Below are positions 54,385-63,660 of a DNA stretch of 64,000 nt, piece by piece. A model generated the notes under the pieces. It searched no databases. It was not told the origin of the DNA and was given only the letters and a program-made list of their open reading frames with translations. This DNA is from Aurantiacibacter odishensis. Lineage in GTDB: Bacteria; Pseudomonadota; Alphaproteobacteria; Sphingomonadales; Sphingomonadaceae. The translations under genes and the position numbers were made by a program. Each line of letters begins with the position of its first letter. The first letter of the stretch is position 1. The stretch is from positions 124,001 through 188,000 of the forward strand of contig NZ_QYOS01000020.1 of the NCBI RefSeq assembly GCF_003605195.1, read 5' to 3'.

Positions 54385-56574
54385 ATGATCCGCAAAACCG
54401 CCCTGCTATTGGCAAGTGTTGTTATTCCATCACACGCGCTGGCGCAGGAAGCTCCGCAGCAGCCTGCCTCCAGCGAGGTCGACGTCTTGGACGAGCGCGG
54501 CGAACCGGCAAACGATGACTTTCACGGCGCCATCTATGTCACCGCCAGCGGCGTCGACCGGCTGGACGTGATTGCCGGCACCTCCGTCCTTTCCGGCATG
54601 CAGTTGCAGCGCGAAAGCGCAGGCCAGGTAGGCGATATCGTCGCCAGCCTGCCGGGTGTGGAAGCCAGCGGCTTCGCGCCGGGCGCCTCTCGCCCGATTC
54701 TGCGCGGCTTCGGCGGCGACCGCGTTCGCGTGCTGCTCAATGGCATCGGGACGATCGACGCCTCCGGCGCGTCGGACGACCACGCCGTGGCAGCCGATCC
54801 GCTGATCGCCGAGAGCATCGAGGTCCTGCGCGGGCCCGCCGTGCTGCTTTACGGCAGCCAGGCCATCGGCGGCGCGGTGAACGTGATCACCAAGCGCATC
54901 CCGCCCGGCGTTCCCGACGAACCCTTCCACCTGGACATGCTGGGCGGCGTCGATAGTGCCACCGGCCTGTGGGAAGGCGGGGTGTCGCTCGATACCATGG
55001 TGACCGACAACATCGTGTTCCACGTCGACGGCTCCTATCGCAACACCGACGACATCGAGATTCCCGGTTTCGCCGCGTCCGAAACCCTGCGCGCAGACCT
55101 GCTGGCCGACGCTGCCGAGGAAGAGGAAGAAGGCGAGTTCGAGGAAGCCGAGGAATTGCGCGACGCCGCCAATATCTCCGGCACCGTGCCCAACACCTAT
55201 AGCGAGACATGGTCCGCCGGGACGGGCATCGCCTTCTTCTCGGGCGAGAGCAATTTCGGCGTCTCGTTCGACTATTACGACACCGAATACGGCGTCCCCG
55301 GTGCTCCGGGCGTGGGCCACCATCACCACGGCGAGGAAGAGCATGGTGACGGGGATCACGAGGGCGAGGAAGATCACGACCACGAAGGCGAAGAGGAAGG
55401 CGAGGAAGCCGTCTCCATCGGCCTGCGCCGCTACCGCGCCGATTTCCGCGCCAACATCGACCTTGGCGAGGGGTTCTTCGATTCCGTCCAGTCGCGCATC
55501 GGTTATTCCGACTACACCCACACCGAGTTCGAGGGTGACGAAGTCGGCACCGTATTCGAAGTGAAAGGCGTGGAAGGCCGCGTTGAACTCGTGCAGTCAC
55601 GCCGCGGCAACTGGAGCGGCGCCAGCGGCTTCCAGTTCTCTGCGCAAGACTTCGTTGCGACGGGTGCTGAGGCCTATATTCCGCCCAACAACGTGGAGAC
55701 GTTGGCGCTGTTCACCCTGCAGGAGTTCTACTTCGGCCCCTTCGAACTGGAAGCGGGTGCGCGTTACGAAAACACCGAGATCGAAGCTACCACGCTCGGT
55801 CTGGAACGGGATTTCGACACCGTTTCCGCCTCGGTCGGCGGCAGCTACATGCTCTTCGATGATTTCCGCGCTGGGCTTAACGTCTCACACACGGAACGCG
55901 CGCCCACGGCGGCAGAACTCTATGCCGAAGGTCCGCACATCGCCACGCAGCAGTTCGAAATCGGCAATCCCGATCTGAGCGTCGAGCGCAGCTGGGGCGC
56001 GGAAGGCTACGTTCGCGGCGAGATCGGCGAAGTGAAGATCAACGCCAGCGTCTATCGCAACTGGTTCGACGATTTCATCTACCTCGTCGGCACCGGTGAG
56101 GAAGAGGACGATCTACCGGTCTTCGCATTCCTGCAGCAGGATGCCGACCAGTGGGGCGCCGAAGCGCAGATCACTTTCCCGGTCATCGAGGGGCGAGACT
56201 TCTCGCTGCTGGGCGATGTGCGCGGTGCCTACACCAGCGTCGAGTTCGACGATGGCACCAATGCCCCGCGCATCCCGCCGCTGAGCCTGTACGGCGCCCT
56301 GGAAGGCCGGTGGGACCACTTCGACCTGCGCGGCGAGGTGGAATGGTACGACAGCCAGACCGATATCGCCCCGTTCGAGACCGCCACCGACGGCTTCACC
56401 ATGGTCAACGCATCGCTGGGCTGGCACCCGTTCGAAGGGCGCGAGAACCTGACGATCATCGCCCAGGTGGACAACATCTTCGATGTCGAAGGTCGCCGGC
56501 ACACCAGCTTCACCAAGGAGTTCGTGCCGATGACGGGACGTAACTTCAAGCTGACCGCACGGGCCAGCTTCTAG
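54385..56574 (+). CDS. TonB-dependent receptor, ZnuD-like, with His-rich loop
   Basis: A 729-residue outer-membrane receptor. After the signal peptide (SHALAQ) comes a plug with VGDIVASLPGVEASGFAPGA and RPILRGFGGDRVRVLLNGI, followed by a beta barrel ending in FVPMTGRNFKLTARASF. A long loop at about 311-345 contains GHHHHGEEEHGDGDHEGEE with many further His and acidic residues; an earlier Glu-rich insert (about 245-258) is also present. ZnuD receptors import zinc and carry His-rich loops of this kind. The gene stands alone. Confidence 0.9.
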   Translation: MIRKTALLLASVVIPSHALAQEAPQQPASSEVDVLDERGEPANDDFHGAIYVTASGVDRLDVIAGTSVLSGMQLQRESAGQVGDIVASLPGVEASGFAPGASRPILRGFGGDRVRVLLNGIGTIDASGASDDHAVAADPLIAESIEVLRGPAVLLYGSQAIGGAVNVITKRIPPGVPDEPFHLDMLGGVDSATGLWEGGVSLDTMVTDNIVFHVDGSYRNTDDIEIPGFAASETLRADLLADAAEEEEEGEFEEAEELRDAANISGTVPNTYSETWSAGTGIAFFSGESNFGVSFDYYDTEYGVPGAPGVGHHHHGEEEHGDGDHEGEEDHDHEGEEEGEEAVSIGLRRYRADFRANIDLGEGFFDSVQSRIGYSDYTHTEFEGDEVGTVFEVKGVEGRVELVQSRRGNWSGASGFQFSAQDFVATGAEAYIPPNNVETLALFTLQEFYFGPFELEAGARYENTEIEATTLGLERDFDTVSASVGGSYMLFDDFRAGLNVSHTERAPTAAELYAEGPHIATQQFEIGNPDLSVERSWGAEGYVRGEIGEVKINASVYRNWFDDFIYLVGTGEEEDDLPVFAFLQQDADQWGAEAQITFPVIEGRDFSLLGDVRGAYTSVEFDDGTNAPRIPPLSLYGALEGRWDHFDLRGEVEWYDSQTDIAPFETATDGFTMVNASLGWHPFEGRENLTIIAQVDNIFDVEGRRHTSFTKEFVPMTGRNFKLTARASF

Positions 56575-56585
56575 TCGGAACCTGT

Positions 56586-56617
56586 CGCCGCGAGCGCGCA
56601 ATCGTGCATTCGCGGCG
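56586..56617. terminator. Hairpin between the ZnuD-like receptor and the SnoaL-like gene
   Basis: CGCCGCGA and TCGCGGCG form an 8-base-pair stem with a 16-base loop. Only a pyrimidine-rich CCCTTCTCTC follows on the plus strand. It separates two convergent genes. Confidence 0.5.
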
Positions 56618-56626
56618 GCCCTTCTC

Positions 56627-57226
56627 TCACACTTCGTCGTAGTGGAACGGCGCGATCACCGCCTTGGGGTGCGCTTCGTATTCAAAGGTCTGCGGTCGGT
56701 CCGGGGTAATGCCCTCGGTCGAGCGGAGCAGGGGGACGCCGCCCTTGTGCCAGCCCTCGTCGTATTCGCAGTAGAAATTGATGATGCCGTGCAAGGATGC
56801 GATGCGCCACTTGCCACCTTCGCGCACGTAGGTGTTCTCGTAAGTCGCCTCGCCCCAGCGCCCTACGCTCGCATCCATGATGCCCACCATCATCAGCGTG
56901 CGCCAGCGGCCCTTCGCGGTGCCCGCCGCGCTGTCGACATGCAGCACGGGCTGCAATTGCATGTGGTTGAAGATCACGCCGTCGCGGTATTCGGGCAGAC
57001 ACTTGAGGTATTCGCGAACCCGCTCTCGTCCCACGTAGACCCCGCGCCCGGCGATCTCCAGCGTGCCTTCGTCAGAGAAGAGGTCCGCCGCCTTGTCCCA
57101 CAGGCCCTTGTCGACATAGTAGCCGTAGGCCGCCTGCAGGTTCATCAGCTCGCGATAATCCTCGGCCGCAATGGCGCGCGCTTCAAGCGCCTCGATCCGG
57201 GCGAGAAGGTCTTCGGTCGATGGCAT
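56627..57226 (-). CDS. SnoaL-like (nuclear transport factor 2 fold) protein
   Basis: A 199-residue protein. After an N-terminal helix with LLARIEALEARAIAAEDYRELMNLQAAYGYYVDKGLWDKAADLF, the SnoaL/NTF2 fold continues with GVYVGRERVREYL, HMQLQPVLHVD and GRWGEATYENTYVREGGKWRI. Members are small cone-shaped pockets used by isomerases, dehydratases and cyclases or as inert binding proteins. No catalytic role can be inferred from the sequence. It may share a transcript with dcd, upstream by 39 bases. Confidence 0.82.
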   Translation of the reverse strand: MPSTEDLLARIEALEARAIAAEDYRELMNLQAAYGYYVDKGLWDKAADLFSDEGTLEIAGRGVYVGRERVREYLKCLPEYRDGVIFNHMQLQPVLHVDSAAGTAKGRWRTLMMVGIMDASVGRWGEATYENTYVREGGKWRIASLHGIINFYCEYDEGWHKGGVPLLRSTEGITPDRPQTFEYEAHPKAVIAPFHYDEV

Positions 57227-57265
57227 GGAAATCCCCTCTCCAAAGTCGTGGCGGCGGCAGGGCGA

Positions 57266-57820
57266 TTAAAGCCTGGGCAAAGTCACTCCGCGCTGGCCCA
57301 TGTATTTGCCCGCCCGGTCGGCATAAGTGACTTCAGGCCGTTCGTTGCCCTGCAGGAACAGGAACTGGCACGCGCCCTCGTTGGCGTAGATCTTCGCCGG
57401 AAGCGGCGTGGTGTTGGAAAACTCCAGCGTGACGTGGCCTTCCCAGCCCGGCTCCAGCGGGGTGACGTTCACGATGATGCCGCAGCGGGCATAGGTGCTC
57501 TTGCCGAGGCAGATCACCAGCACGTCTTCCGGGATGCGGAAATATTCGACCGTGCGCGCAAGGGCGAAGGAGTTTGGCGGGATGATGCAGACCTCGGTCT
57601 CCCGGTCCACCAGGCTGTCGCCGTCGAAGTTCTTGGGGTCCACCACCGCGGAATTCACATTGGTGAAAATCTTGAACTCGGGCGCAACCCGCGCGTCGTA
57701 GCCGAAGCTGGAGAGGCCGTAGGAAATGCACCCGTCGCGCCGCTGAGCTTCGACGAACGGCTCGATCATGCCGTTCGAAGTCGCTTGTTCCCGAATCCAC
57801 TTGTCTGAAAGAATCGCCAT
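57266..57820 (-). CDS. dcd: dCTP deaminase
   Basis: Converts dCTP to dUTP in the thymidylate pathway. The protein is 184 residues, the standard length, with [13 protein letters not shown] at the start and [31 protein letters not shown], the trimer active-site region including the catalytic Glu in TLEFSN. It ends [12 protein letters not shown]. The start at 57820 begins MAILSDKWI, and the longer frame adds unrelated residues. An SnoaL-like gene follows on the same strand. Confidence 0.95.
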   Translation of the reverse strand: MAILSDKWIREQATSNGMIEPFVEAQRRDGCISYGLSSFGYDARVAPEFKIFTNVNSAVVDPKNFDGDSLVDRETEVCIIPPNSFALARTVEYFRIPEDVLVICLGKSTYARCGIIVNVTPLEPGWEGHVTLEFSNTTPLPAKIYANEGACQFLFLQGNERPEVTYADRAGKYMGQRGVTLPRL

Positions 57821-57988
57821 AGGACGAGGGATTCCCGAAGAGGCGGGGCGGGGCAAGTGCGGCGCGATGTTATCCCCCCTTCGCGACGTTCGATCCGGCG
57901 GGAAAGGGCAGATCGGACAGGGACTTGTCGTGCACGGTCTTTACCGGATTTCAATCCTGCGCGGCGATTCTGGTGGCGGAGGTTTTCC

Positions 57989-58501
57989 GTGCTGCCCCGA
58001 ATCGCCAGTCTCGACCAGTCTGCTTTCTCGCTCGATCGGCGGAGTGCGAAGCGTCGCACGCTCAAGCTGGGTTTCGATACCGCGGAGCGTCGCGGGAGGA
58101 CCCGCGTTCTCATCATGGACATTTCCACGACCGGCATGAAGCTGCAGACATCCGCCAGCTTCGAGATTGGCGAGCAGATACAGCTGATCGTGCCCGAAGC
58201 CGGGCCGGTCACCGCCACCATCGTTCGCGAGGCATATTCTGAAATCGGCTGGGAATTCGGCGCGGCGTTCGACGAGCCGATTACGTCGGCTGCGGTCAGT
58301 GCCGTGTTGCTGGCAGCGCCCGCCTTCGCGCCACCCATACCGGATGAGGACGCAAAGCAATGGGTGCGCGAAGCCCGGGCAAGGTATCCCGAACCCAGCC
58401 CGGTATCCGACCTGGTCCTGGCGGTGTTCGCAATCCTTGCCCTGCTTATCGCAGGCAGCTTCGTCTACGCACTGGGTTTCCTCTCGCCAGCGACAGGCTG
58501 A
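57989..58501 (+). CDS. PilZ-domain protein with C-terminal membrane helix
   Basis: A 170-residue protein. The PilZ domain covers about 20-110: KRRTLKLGFD holds the RxxxR-like basic part, and MDISTTGMKLQT matches the (D/N)xSxxG motif that contacts cyclic di-GMP. A hydrophobic helix at about 140-163 (LVLAVFAILALLIAGSFVYAL) anchors the protein. The start is GTG at 57989, with GGAGG six bases before it, shorter than the frame that begins at 57857. Binding of c-di-GMP is inferred from the motif only. Confidence 0.85.
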   Translation: MLPRIASLDQSAFSLDRRSAKRRTLKLGFDTAERRGRTRVLIMDISTTGMKLQTSASFEIGEQIQLIVPEAGPVTATIVREAYSEIGWEFGAAFDEPITSAAVSAVLLAAPAFAPPIPDEDAKQWVREARARYPEPSPVSDLVLAVFAILALLIAGSFVYALGFLSPATG

Positions 58502-58510
58502 CCTTTACGG

Positions 58511-61500
58511 TCAACCCCCTGCCAGCAGGCTCGCGTTGCCGCCTGCTGCCGTGGTGTCGATCGTCGTCACCCGTTCCGTGGCGAAGCGCGTGACGTAGTG
58601 CGGACCGCCAGCCTTGGGACCGGTGCCGGACAGGCCTTCGCCGCCAAACGGCTGGCTGCCGACCACCGCACCGATCTGGTTGCGGTTGACGTAGAAGTTG
58701 CCGACCTTTGCCCGCGCTTCCACGAAACGCCGGGTCTCGTCGATGCGGCTGTGCAGCCCCAGCGTCAGGCCGTAACCTGTAGAGTTGATGTCATCCAGCA
58801 CCTTGCCGAGGCCGCCTGCCGGGTAGCGGCAGACGTGCAGGATGGGGCCGAATTGCTCTTCGTCGAGGTCGAGGATGGAGCCGATCTCGACGATGGTGGG
58901 CGAGAAGAAGTTGCCCTGCTCGCAATCGGTCGGCATCGAGCGGCGCCACACGGGGAAGCCCGCGTCGATCATTTCCTGCACGTGATTCTGCAGCTTCTCG
59001 CGCGCCTCGGCGTCGATCACCGGGCCGATATCGGTGCTGAGATTGGCCGGGTCGCCAATCACCTGCGCCTTGAACGCGCCCTTGATCATTTCCAGCATCT
59101 CGTCGGCCACGTCTTCCTGCAGGTACAGGACGCGCAGCGCCGAGCAGCGCTGGCCCGCGCTCTGGAAAGCGGATGCGATCACGTCGCGCGTCACCTGTTC
59201 GGGCAGGGCGCTGGAATCGACCACCATGGCGTTCATCCCGCCGGTCTCGGCGATCAGCGTGCCGATGGCACCTTCACGCGCGGCCAGCGAGCGGTTGATG
59301 GCATGGGCCGTGCCGGTGGAGCCGGTGAAGGCCACGCCCGTCACGCGCGGATCGGAGGTGAGCGCCGCGCCGACCTTGCCGTCGCCCGGCAGGAGTTGCA
59401 GCACATCCTTGGGAATGCCTGCCTCGTGGCACAGGTCGATGGCGAGCGCGGCGATCAGCGGGGTCTGTTCGGCCGGCTTGGCCACCACGGTGTTGCCCGC
59501 GGCGAGCGCCGCGGCGGCAGGGCCCATGAAGATCGCCAGCGGGAAGTTCCACGGGCTGATCGTGGCGAAGACGCCGCGGCCGTGCAGGCGCAGCAGGTTC
59601 TGCTCCCCCGTCGGGCCGGGCAGCGGCTGCGGGGCACCGAACAGCATCCGCGCCTCGCAGGCGTAGTAGCGCAGGAAATCCACGGCCTCGCGCACTTCCA
59701 GCACGCCGTCCATCATGGTCTTGCCTGCCTCGCGGCGGCACAGGTCCATGAAGCGGGCCATGTTTTCTTCCAGAAGGTCCGATGCCTTGATCAGCAGGTC
59801 CGCGCGGGCCTGACCGCCCATCGCATCCCACATCGGCTGCGCCGCCACGGCGCGGGCGAGAGCGAGGTCCACGTCGCGCTCGCTGGCCATGACCTGGTGG
59901 CCCACGACCTTGCCCGATTGCGGGGCGCGTACTTCGTGCTTCTCGTGCTCCACGTCTGCCATCAGGGTGGGGCGGGCAACCGGATGATCCTGCCGCCAGT
60001 AGGCGAGCTTTTCCTGCAATTCCTCAAACTCGGGCGGGTGGGCGAGGTCTACGCCCATCGAATTGCGGCGGTTGGGATAAATATCGATCGGCAGCGGAAT
60101 CGCCGGGTTGCGATAGGGGCGCATCGCGGCAAGGTCGCTGATCGGGTTCGTCACCAGTTCCTCCACCGGCACGTCGGCATCCGCCATGCGGTTGACGAAG
60201 CTGGAGTTCGCACCGTTTTCCAGCAGGCGGCGCACCAGATAGGCCAGCAGCTCCTTGTGCCCGCCGACGGGTGCGTAAATACGCACTGGCGTTTTCTTGT
60301 CGCCCTGCATCTTGGCGAGCGCGCCGTAGATCTCCTCGCCCATGCCGTGCAGGCGCTGGAATTCGAACGGGGTATCGCCTGCCATCGCGAGGATCGCGCC
60401 GATAGTGTAAGCATTGTGCGTGGCGAAAGCGGGATAGATCGAGTCTTCCGCCTTCAGCAATTCGTTGGCGCAGGCGAGGAAGGACACGTCGGTGCCAACC
60501 TTGCGGGTGAACACGGGGAAATCGGTGTGCCCGCCAACCTGCGAAAGCTTGATCTCGGCATCCCAGTAGGCGCCTTTCACCAGCCGCACGAACAGCTTGC
60601 GCTCGTTCCTGCGGGCAAGCTTTGCCACCCATTTGCACAGCGGCACGCCGCGCTTCTGGTAAGCCTGGATGGCAAGGCCGAACCCGGTCCAGCCTTCCTC
60701 GGTGCCGTCGTCGAACAGCTCGTCGTCCTTCATCAGGTCTTCGAAGATGTCGAGGCTCAGCTCCAGCCGCTCCGCCTCTTCGGCGTCGATGGTGAAGTGG
60801 ATATTCGCCTCGCGCGCCTTGATCGCCAGTTCCTTGACGATGGGCACGATGGCCTTGCGCGCCGCTTCGGCATGATAGAAATCGTACTTGGGATAGAGCG
60901 CCGACAGCTTCACCGAGATGCCGGGGCCGGTGTGCACGTCGCCCGGCTCCTTCGCCAGCCGCTCGATCGCGTCCCAGTAGGCATTGGCGTACTTCTCGGC
61001 ATCGTCGTAGGTCATCGCCGCTTCGCCGAGCATGTCGAAGCTGTGGGTCAGCCCGCGCTTCTTTTCCGGCTTTGCCCGGCCCATCGCTTCCTCGATGGTG
61101 CGGGCGTAGACGAACTGGCCGCCGATGATGCGCATGGCCTGCCAGGTGGCGTTGCGGATAACCGGCTCGCCCATGCGGCCTGTCGCCCGGCGCAGCGCGT
61201 TGGCGAGGCCCTTTTCCTGGCTCTTGCCGCCGCGGATCACTTCGCCTGTCAGCATCAGGGAGAAGGTGGCGGCGTTCACGAACACGCTGCCGCTCTCGCC
61301 GATGTGCTCGGCCCAGTCCTGCGTCGCCACCTTGTCGCGAATCAGCGCGTCGGCGGTCTCCTCGTCCGGCACGCGCAGCAGCGCCTCGGCAAGGCACATG
61401 AGGGCAATGCCCTCGTCCGTGTTGAGGCCGTAGCTGTGCAGGAAGGCGTCCAGCCCGCTGCTTTCACGTTTTCGCGCGTCGAGAATCAGCTTGCTGGCGA

Positions 61501-61636
61501 GACTGGCGGATTTCTCGTGCAGCTGGTTGACGATGGAAGCCTGTTCCATCCGTTCGGCCAGGCAGGTGTCCTCGTCCTGGCGGTAGGCATTGCGAAGTGC
61601 GGTTCTATCTAGGGCCATCGGGTGGGACATGGACAT
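58511..61636 (-). CDS. putA: Bifunctional proline dehydrogenase / P5C dehydrogenase
   Basis: Oxidises proline to glutamate in two steps. The 1041-residue protein has the FAD-linked proline dehydrogenase in the first half (DAEEAERLELSLDIFEDL, RLVKGAYWDAEIK, APVGGHKELLAYLVRRLLENG) and the NAD-dependent aldehyde dehydrogenase in the second (SPWNFPLAIFMGPAAAALA, AETGGMNAMV, QSAGQRCSALRVLYLQED with the catalytic Cys). No N-terminal ribbon-helix-helix segment is seen, so it is a non-regulatory, short-form PutA. GGAAACC precedes the ATG at 61636. Confidence 0.96.
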   Translation of the reverse strand: MSMSHPMALDRTALRNAYRQDEDTCLAERMEQASIVNQLHEKSASLASKLILDARKRESSGLDAFLHSYGLNTDEGIALMCLAEALLRVPDEETADALIRDKVATQDWAEHIGESGSVFVNAATFSLMLTGEVIRGGKSQEKGLANALRRATGRMGEPVIRNATWQAMRIIGGQFVYARTIEEAMGRAKPEKKRGLTHSFDMLGEAAMTYDDAEKYANAYWDAIERLAKEPGDVHTGPGISVKLSALYPKYDFYHAEAARKAIVPIVKELAIKAREANIHFTIDAEEAERLELSLDIFEDLMKDDELFDDGTEEGWTGFGLAIQAYQKRGVPLCKWVAKLARRNERKLFVRLVKGAYWDAEIKLSQVGGHTDFPVFTRKVGTDVSFLACANELLKAEDSIYPAFATHNAYTIGAILAMAGDTPFEFQRLHGMGEEIYGALAKMQGDKKTPVRIYAPVGGHKELLAYLVRRLLENGANSSFVNRMADADVPVEELVTNPISDLAAMRPYRNPAIPLPIDIYPNRRNSMGVDLAHPPEFEELQEKLAYWRQDHPVARPTLMADVEHEKHEVRAPQSGKVVGHQVMASERDVDLALARAVAAQPMWDAMGGQARADLLIKASDLLEENMARFMDLCRREAGKTMMDGVLEVREAVDFLRYYACEARMLFGAPQPLPGPTGEQNLLRLHGRGVFATISPWNFPLAIFMGPAAAALAAGNTVVAKPAEQTPLIAALAIDLCHEAGIPKDVLQLLPGDGKVGAALTSDPRVTGVAFTGSTGTAHAINRSLAAREGAIGTLIAETGGMNAMVVDSSALPEQVTRDVIASAFQSAGQRCSALRVLYLQEDVADEMLEMIKGAFKAQVIGDPANLSTDIGPVIDAEAREKLQNHVQEMIDAGFPVWRRSMPTDCEQGNFFSPTIVEIGSILDLDEEQFGPILHVCRYPAGGLGKVLDDINSTGYGLTLGLHSRIDETRRFVEARAKVGNFYVNRNQIGAVVGSQPFGGEGLSGTGPKAGGPHYVTRFATERVTTIDTTAAGGNASLLAGG

Positions 61637-61703
61637 GGTTTCCAAAGTTATCAAGCAAAGTCGAGGGTGTAGCGACGCCGTGCAATTCGCTAGGGCGTGA
61701 CTG

Positions 61704-62435
61704 ATGAGAATGGTCCTGAGCCGCAAAGGTTTCGACTCTTCTGCCGGAGGGGGTCCCTCCCCGGTGGTGGATAAGCGCCCGAAAAGTCTGCCAATTCCGG
61801 CGAGCGGAGGGCTTTCGCGCACGTCTTACGGCGACCTGGGCCTGGGCGATCTGGCCCGTGCCGCAAGTCGCGGCAAGCTGGGCGCGGCAGACCTTTGCCA
61901 CCACGATCCGATGTTCCTGCACGATGGCCGCGCATTGCTCGGCCAGTGCGGCGCGGCGCAGACTCACCTGGAGCGGCAGGGAGTCGGCGCAGGCGATGTG
62001 TTCGTCTTCTTCGGCCTGTTCCGGGAGGAGAACGGCACGCCGCACCACCGCATCTTCGCCTACCTGCAGGTGGAGGAGGTACTGCCGCTGACCGGTGCGC
62101 CACCCGAGAGGGTGGCCGAACTGGAGCAACTGGGCGTTCCCCACGCCATTGGCCTGCACGCCGCGAACGACACGGTCTACATCGGCAAGGGCCGCACCGC
62201 CGCACGCGCCAGCGATGCCTTGCGGCTGACGGTGCCGGAGGGTCCGCCGAGCCTGTGGCAAGTGCCGGACTGGCTACGCGAGACAGGACTATCGTATCAC
62301 GACCGGGCAGATCGCTGGCGGGAAGGAGGCCGATTGCAAAGCGTGGCGCGGGGGCAGGAGTTCGTGGCCGATATAAGCGCGCGCGAGGATGCCCGCGCGT
62401 GGCTGAAAGCGATTATCGCGGAGATCGAAAGCTAG
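61704..62435 (+). CDS. Nmad3-like protein (nucleotide modification associated domain 3)
   Basis: A 243-residue protein. Its N-terminus MRMVLSRKGFDSSAGGGPSP, then DKRPKSLPIPASGG and TSYGDLGLGDLA, and HHDPMFL further on match the Nmad3 family, which was named by computational work for association with modified-base systems. The biochemical activity is not known to me. The start may be 61704 or the ATG two codons later. It is divergent from putA and its 3' end overlaps plsC by four bases. No base-modification or restriction gene is seen in the window. Confidence 0.75.
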   Translation: MRMVLSRKGFDSSAGGGPSPVVDKRPKSLPIPASGGLSRTSYGDLGLGDLARAASRGKLGAADLCHHDPMFLHDGRALLGQCGAAQTHLERQGVGAGDVFVFFGLFREENGTPHHRIFAYLQVEEVLPLTGAPPERVAELEQLGVPHAIGLHAANDTVYIGKGRTAARASDALRLTVPEGPPSLWQVPDWLRETGLSYHDRADRWREGGRLQSVARGQEFVADISAREDARAWLKAIIAEIES

Positions 62436-63133
62436 AGCTGCTCCGCGATCTCGGGCGGATTGAGCGCGTTCATCGCGGCATGGGTGCGCGCCTCGATTTC
62501 CGCGCGCGGCAGGCCCGGCTCTATGGGTTCGCCGAAGTGATAGGTGATGGTGCCGGGGCGCTTCCACTTGCGGTGGTAGTTCGGCCCGCTGTCTACCGCC
62601 ACGGGCACCACCGGCAGGCCCAGCAGCTTGTAGAGCGCAGCGAAGCCCGCACCCAGCTTGGGCTGCGTGCCGTGGCGCACACGGGTGCCTTCGGGGAAGA
62701 TCACGATGGGGCGGCCCTGGTCGATGAAGCCGTTCGCCTCCCGGATCATGGCGCGCAGTGCCTTCGCGCCTTCTTCCCGCGCCACGGGGATGACGCCGTA
62801 TTCGCGCGCCGCCGTGCCCCATCCGGGAATATCGAACAGCTCCTGCTTGGCAAACAGGGCGGGGTGGTCGAAGCCATGGGGCAGGTCGATCGCCTCGAAG
62901 AAACTTTCGTGCTTGATGGCGTAGAAGGCGCGGTAATCGGGCCGCTTGCCGGTTTCTACGACGCGGATGCCCAGCAGCTTCTCGCAGGCCCAGCGATGCA
63001 ATGCGGACCAGTTGTCGCACACCCCGCGCACCTTGCCCGGCGCAATGCGCGCAGCGATCACGGCTGCCAGCACCATGAAAATGGAGCCGCCGTAGAAGAC
63101 GAGATAGAAGGCTATGTTGCGCAGGTAGATCAT
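62432..63133 (-). CDS. plsC: 1-acyl-sn-glycerol-3-phosphate acyltransferase
   Basis: Makes phosphatidic acid from lysophosphatidic acid and an acyl donor in the inner membrane. The 233 residues begin with a membrane helix (NIAFYLVFYGGSIFMVLAAVIAARIA). The active-site motif appears as KHESFFEAID, an H-x4-E variant of the usual H-x4-D, and FPEGTR is the phosphate-binding motif. The start overlaps the YdcF gene stop (ATGA), so it is the last gene of the ftsX-YdcF-plsC operon in this window. Confidence 0.92.
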   Translation of the reverse strand: MIYLRNIAFYLVFYGGSIFMVLAAVIAARIAPGKVRGVCDNWSALHRWACEKLLGIRVVETGKRPDYRAFYAIKHESFFEAIDLPHGFDHPALFAKQELFDIPGWGTAAREYGVIPVAREEGAKALRAMIREANGFIDQGRPIVIFPEGTRVRHGTQPKLGAGFAALYKLLGLPVVPVAVDSGPNYHRKWKRPGTITYHFGEPIEPGLPRAEIEARTHAAMNALNPPEIAEQL

Positions 63134-63660
63134 GCCAGGATTTGCAGCGTCCTTACCGCGATCAGCTTGTGGTATTCCAGAAAGAGCGTGGCAAGGCTGG
63201 GTTCGGATCGCACCGCGTCGCGCAGCACCGTGATATTATCGGGCAACTGGTCCTGCAATTCGGCAGCGGCGCGCCGCATGTGCCAGTCCGCCGTGACGAG
63301 ACGCAGGGAACTGTAATTGCGCTCCGCCAGCCATTGTGCCGTTTCCCTCGCGTTGCCGCGGGTATCGAGAGCGGAAAAGCCCAGCGTGACGCAGCAGTCC
63401 ATCACCCGCTGCGGCACGGCGAACTGATCCACGAATTCGTCCGGTTGCACGCTGGCATCGACGCCCGTCACCAGCATCTGCTCCGCCGCGCCTGCCTGCA
63501 ACATCTCCAGCCCGCGCTGGATGCGCCCGCCGCTGCCGGTGGGCACGACGATCGCATCGGTGCGCGATTGCGGCGCGGGCTGCGGCAGGGCGACGGTGAA
63601 CCAGATGAAGCCCAGCGCCCACGCGATCAGCGGTATGGCGAGGATGCGGCGAATGGTCAT
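63130..63660 (-). CDS. YdcF/SanA-like (DUF218) protein
   Basis: A 176-residue protein with one N-terminal membrane helix (ILAIPLIAWALGFIWFTVAL) and a DUF218 domain. Segments TDAIVVPTGSGGRIQRGLEML, LVTGVDAS and TRGNARETAQW with SSLRLVTADWHMRRAAAELQ follow the order expected in this family, whose members bind nucleotides and have been linked to envelope processes. The start overlaps the ftsX stop by four bases (ATGA). It is likely translated together with ftsX and plsC. Confidence 0.85.
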   Translation of the reverse strand: MTIRRILAIPLIAWALGFIWFTVALPQPAPQSRTDAIVVPTGSGGRIQRGLEMLQAGAAEQMLVTGVDASVQPDEFVDQFAVPQRVMDCCVTLGFSALDTRGNARETAQWLAERNYSSLRLVTADWHMRRAAAELQDQLPDNITVLRDAVRSEPSLATLFLEYHKLIAVRTLQILA

